This document shows positions 50,591 to 51,872 of a DNA stretch of 51,872 nucleotides, piece by piece. The stretch comes from Gemmataceae bacterium (GTDB lineage: Bacteria > Planctomycetota > Planctomycetia > Gemmatales > Gemmataceae), in contig SIAJ01000034.1 in the NCBI GenBank assembly GCA_009691845.1, positions 1 through 51,872 on the forward strand. Direction: 5' to 3'. Numbering within the stretch: position 1 is the first letter of the stretch; each line of letters begins with the position of its first letter. A program made the translations under genes and the position numbers. Below the pieces are notes generated by a model, which made no database searches, was not told the origin of the DNA, and worked only from the letters and a program-made list of their open reading frames with translations.

Positions 50591-51553
50591 ATGTCCACTT
50601 CTGAACGTTTTCTTCGTCCGAATGTCATCGCCCAGGTTGCTCGGCTCGACCTGCGGGCCAAGTTCATCGTCGAAGGGTTTCTCGCCGGCCTGCATTCCAG
50701 CCCCTTCCAGGGCTTTTCGGTCGAGTTCTCGGAACATCGCAAGTACTCGCCCGGCGACGATCTGAAGGACCTCGACTGGAACGTTTATGCCAAGACCGAT
50801 CGCTACTACGTCAAGAAATTCCAGGCGGAGACGAACGTCACCGGCTATCTGGTGATGGACCTGTCGGCCTCGATGGATTGGTGTGGTGTTCGAGAGATGG
50901 AAAAGGCCAAAGTTTCCGGCTCGCAGCATTTGCTTTCGGCGGCCAGCACGGAACAAGAGCGACTCACGAAGTTCGAGTATTCGATCTGCCTGGCGGCAGC
51001 CCTTGGCTACTTGATGATCTACCAGCAAGATCCGGTCGGCCTCGTGACCTGTGCCGACAAACTCCGCGACGTGATTCCGCCGAAGAGCAAGCGAACGCAG
51101 CTTGGTAATATTCTCGCGTTGCTTGCGAACTTGAAACCGGCCGGGCAAACGGACCTGGCACACGGGCTCCATCAACTGGCCGCGCTGATTCGCAGCAAGA
51201 GCCTGATCATGATTTTCAGCGACTTGCTCACCGACCCGGACGAACTGCTGAAATCGCTCTATCATTTACGTCACCGTGGCAACGAGATCATCCTGTTCCA
51301 CGTACTCGATGAAGCAGAAGTCGAGTTCCCGTTCGAAGGCCTGGTCGAATTCGTTGATGTTGAGAGTGCAGAGGAGATGCAACTTGATGCCAAGGGAATG
51401 CGAGAAGACTATCGCCGAAGCGTGGACGAGTTCCGCAATCGCTTCAAGGAAGAATCGTTCAAGGCAAACATCGACTATGTTCCGTTGCACACGGGCATTA
51501 GCTTTGACAAAGCGTTGATAGAGTATTTGCTTTCCCGCCAGCGCCGGTTTTGA
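50591..51553 (+). CDS. DUF58 protein with a vWA-like fold
   Basis: A 320-residue DUF58 protein, related to MoxR-associated vWA proteins. The DUF58 signature is in FSEHRKYSPGDDLKDLDW and KKFQAETNV, followed by the metal-site-like DLSASM (residue about 96). The C-terminal half has MIFSDLLTDP and IILFHVLDEAEVEF. It normally works with a MoxR AAA ATPase, but neither gene is directly adjacent; the next gene is a metal ABC permease two bases after the stop. It lies 212 bases from the divergent protease gene. No membrane segment is apparent, so it is the soluble type. Confidence 0.92.
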   Translation: MSTSERFLRPNVIAQVARLDLRAKFIVEGFLAGLHSSPFQGFSVEFSEHRKYSPGDDLKDLDWNVYAKTDRYYVKKFQAETNVTGYLVMDLSASMDWCGVREMEKAKVSGSQHLLSAASTEQERLTKFEYSICLAAALGYLMIYQQDPVGLVTCADKLRDVIPPKSKRTQLGNILALLANLKPAGQTDLAHGLHQLAALIRSKSLIMIFSDLLTDPDELLKSLYHLRHRGNEIILFHVLDEAEVEFPFEGLVEFVDVESAEEMQLDAKGMREDYRRSVDEFRNRFKEESFKANIDYVPLHTGISFDKALIEYLLSRQRRF

Positions 51554-51555
51554 TC

Positions 51556-51872
51556 ATGTCGTTCCTTTACACAATTCGGTTCTGGGAGGTGTGCGGCTCG
51601 CTCTCGGTCGCTGCGGCGGCGTGTGCGGTGCTGGGTTCGTTTCTCGTGCTGCGACGGATGGCATTGCTGACGGATGCGATTGGGCATGTGTTATTGCTCG
51701 GTATCGTCCTCGCGTTTTTGATCACGCACGATCTCAAGTCTCCTCTGTTGATGCTCGGAGCGGCCGCGACGGGGTTGATCACGGTTGCACTGGTGGAAGC
51801 GGTTTCCAAATCCCGGTTCGTGAAGGAAGATGCGGCCATCGGCCTGGTTTTTCCTGCTCTGTTCGCACTGGG
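51556..51872 (+). CDS. Metal ABC transporter permease (ABC-3 family), N-terminal part
   Basis: The first 105 residues of an integral-membrane permease of the ZnuB/TroC/MntB type, running off the right edge. Visible: a first helix (WEVCGSLSVAAAACAVLGSFLVL), then RRMALLTDAIGHVLLLGIVLAFLI, a third helix (LLMLGAAATGLITVALVEAV), then FVKEDAAIGLVFPALFAL. The 'RRMALLxDAIxHxxLPG' and 'KEDAAIGxxF' blocks are hallmarks of the family. The substrate (Zn, Mn or Fe) cannot be decided without the binding protein and ATPase, which lie beyond the window. The ATG at 51556 follows the DUF58 stop with a two-base gap. Confidence 0.92.
   Translation, partial: MSFLYTIRFWEVCGSLSVAAAACAVLGSFLVLRRMALLTDAIGHVLLLGIVLAFLITHDLKSPLLMLGAAATGLITVALVEAVSKSRFVKEDAAIGLVFPALFAL

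Noticed and set aside
1..51872. Mobile elements, tRNA, rRNA or CRISPR arrays
   Set aside because: I looked for transposase motifs, tRNA-like cloverleaf ends and equally spaced repeats and saw none that hold up; a dedicated scan would still be needed.

Overview
The window is high-GC chromosomal DNA from a planctomycete, most likely a member of the Gemmatales (lineage is inference). Protein families that are typical of, or nearly restricted to, that phylum point there: a Tat-exported DUF1501 protein, a DUF1559 pseudopilin-like protein, DUF1080, DUF6263, a surface protein with the N-terminal 'LNCETLEARDVPS' sorting-type motif, and two large signal peptidases with inserted domains. I see no rRNA, tRNA, CRISPR array, transposase or phage gene, so this looks like ordinary chromosome with accessory content.

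Layout. 1-1 kb: start of a type I restriction HsdR subunit on the minus strand, cut by the window edge. 1.4-2.5 kb: an RRM RNA-binding protein and two small genes, closed by a strong intrinsic terminator. 2.5-10.3 kb: a small secreted protein, a dolichyl-phosphate-type glycosyltransferase, a thioredoxin-like protein, LepA, two tandem signal peptidase I genes and a YbgC thioesterase. 10.4-15.3 kb: an ExbB/MotA-like membrane protein, DUF1501, then a DUF318 permease, its DUF1980 partner with a His-rich loop, and a MESH1-like HD hydrolase. 15.4-20.6 kb: two tandem paralogous secreted proteins whose predicted mature forms start with a CxxC motif, PepA, a secreted carboxypeptidase-regulatory-like protein and a cupin.

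20.9-23.9 kb: a minus-strand ferrous iron operon (feoA-feoA-feoB plus a small Cys-rich membrane protein) with a recognisable promoter and two copies of a TTGAGA-N5-TCTCAA operator-like palindrome. 24-30 kb: DUF1559, RmlD, DUF6263 and ClpC. 30.3-33.9 kb: type II NADH dehydrogenase, an unusual sigma-like/anti-sigma-like/membrane-anchor fusion, and an undecaprenyl-phosphate sugar phosphotransferase. 34-45.3 kb: enoyl-CoA hydratase, VOC protein, DUF1080, a lipid A-type acyltransferase, FdhD plus a YdeP-type molybdopterin oxidoreductase, Gfo/Idh/MocA dehydrogenase, PgsA, RimO, an amidohydrolase and a plant-type enoyl-ACP reductase. 45.5-51.9 kb: a 1200-residue secreted SGNH-hydrolase/glycosidase-like protein, an RTX-calpain protease, DUF58 and a metal ABC permease cut by the right edge.

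Most gene boundaries carry a near-perfect hairpin, usually without a T-run. Several share the core GCACAC-TCC-GTGTGC and lie directly after stop codons, so the genome appears to carry families of dispersed REP-like palindromes. The observations most worth follow-up are the sigma/anti-sigma fusion, the tandem CxxC-starting secreted paralogs, the Feo operators, the RTX-calpain protease and the hairpin families.
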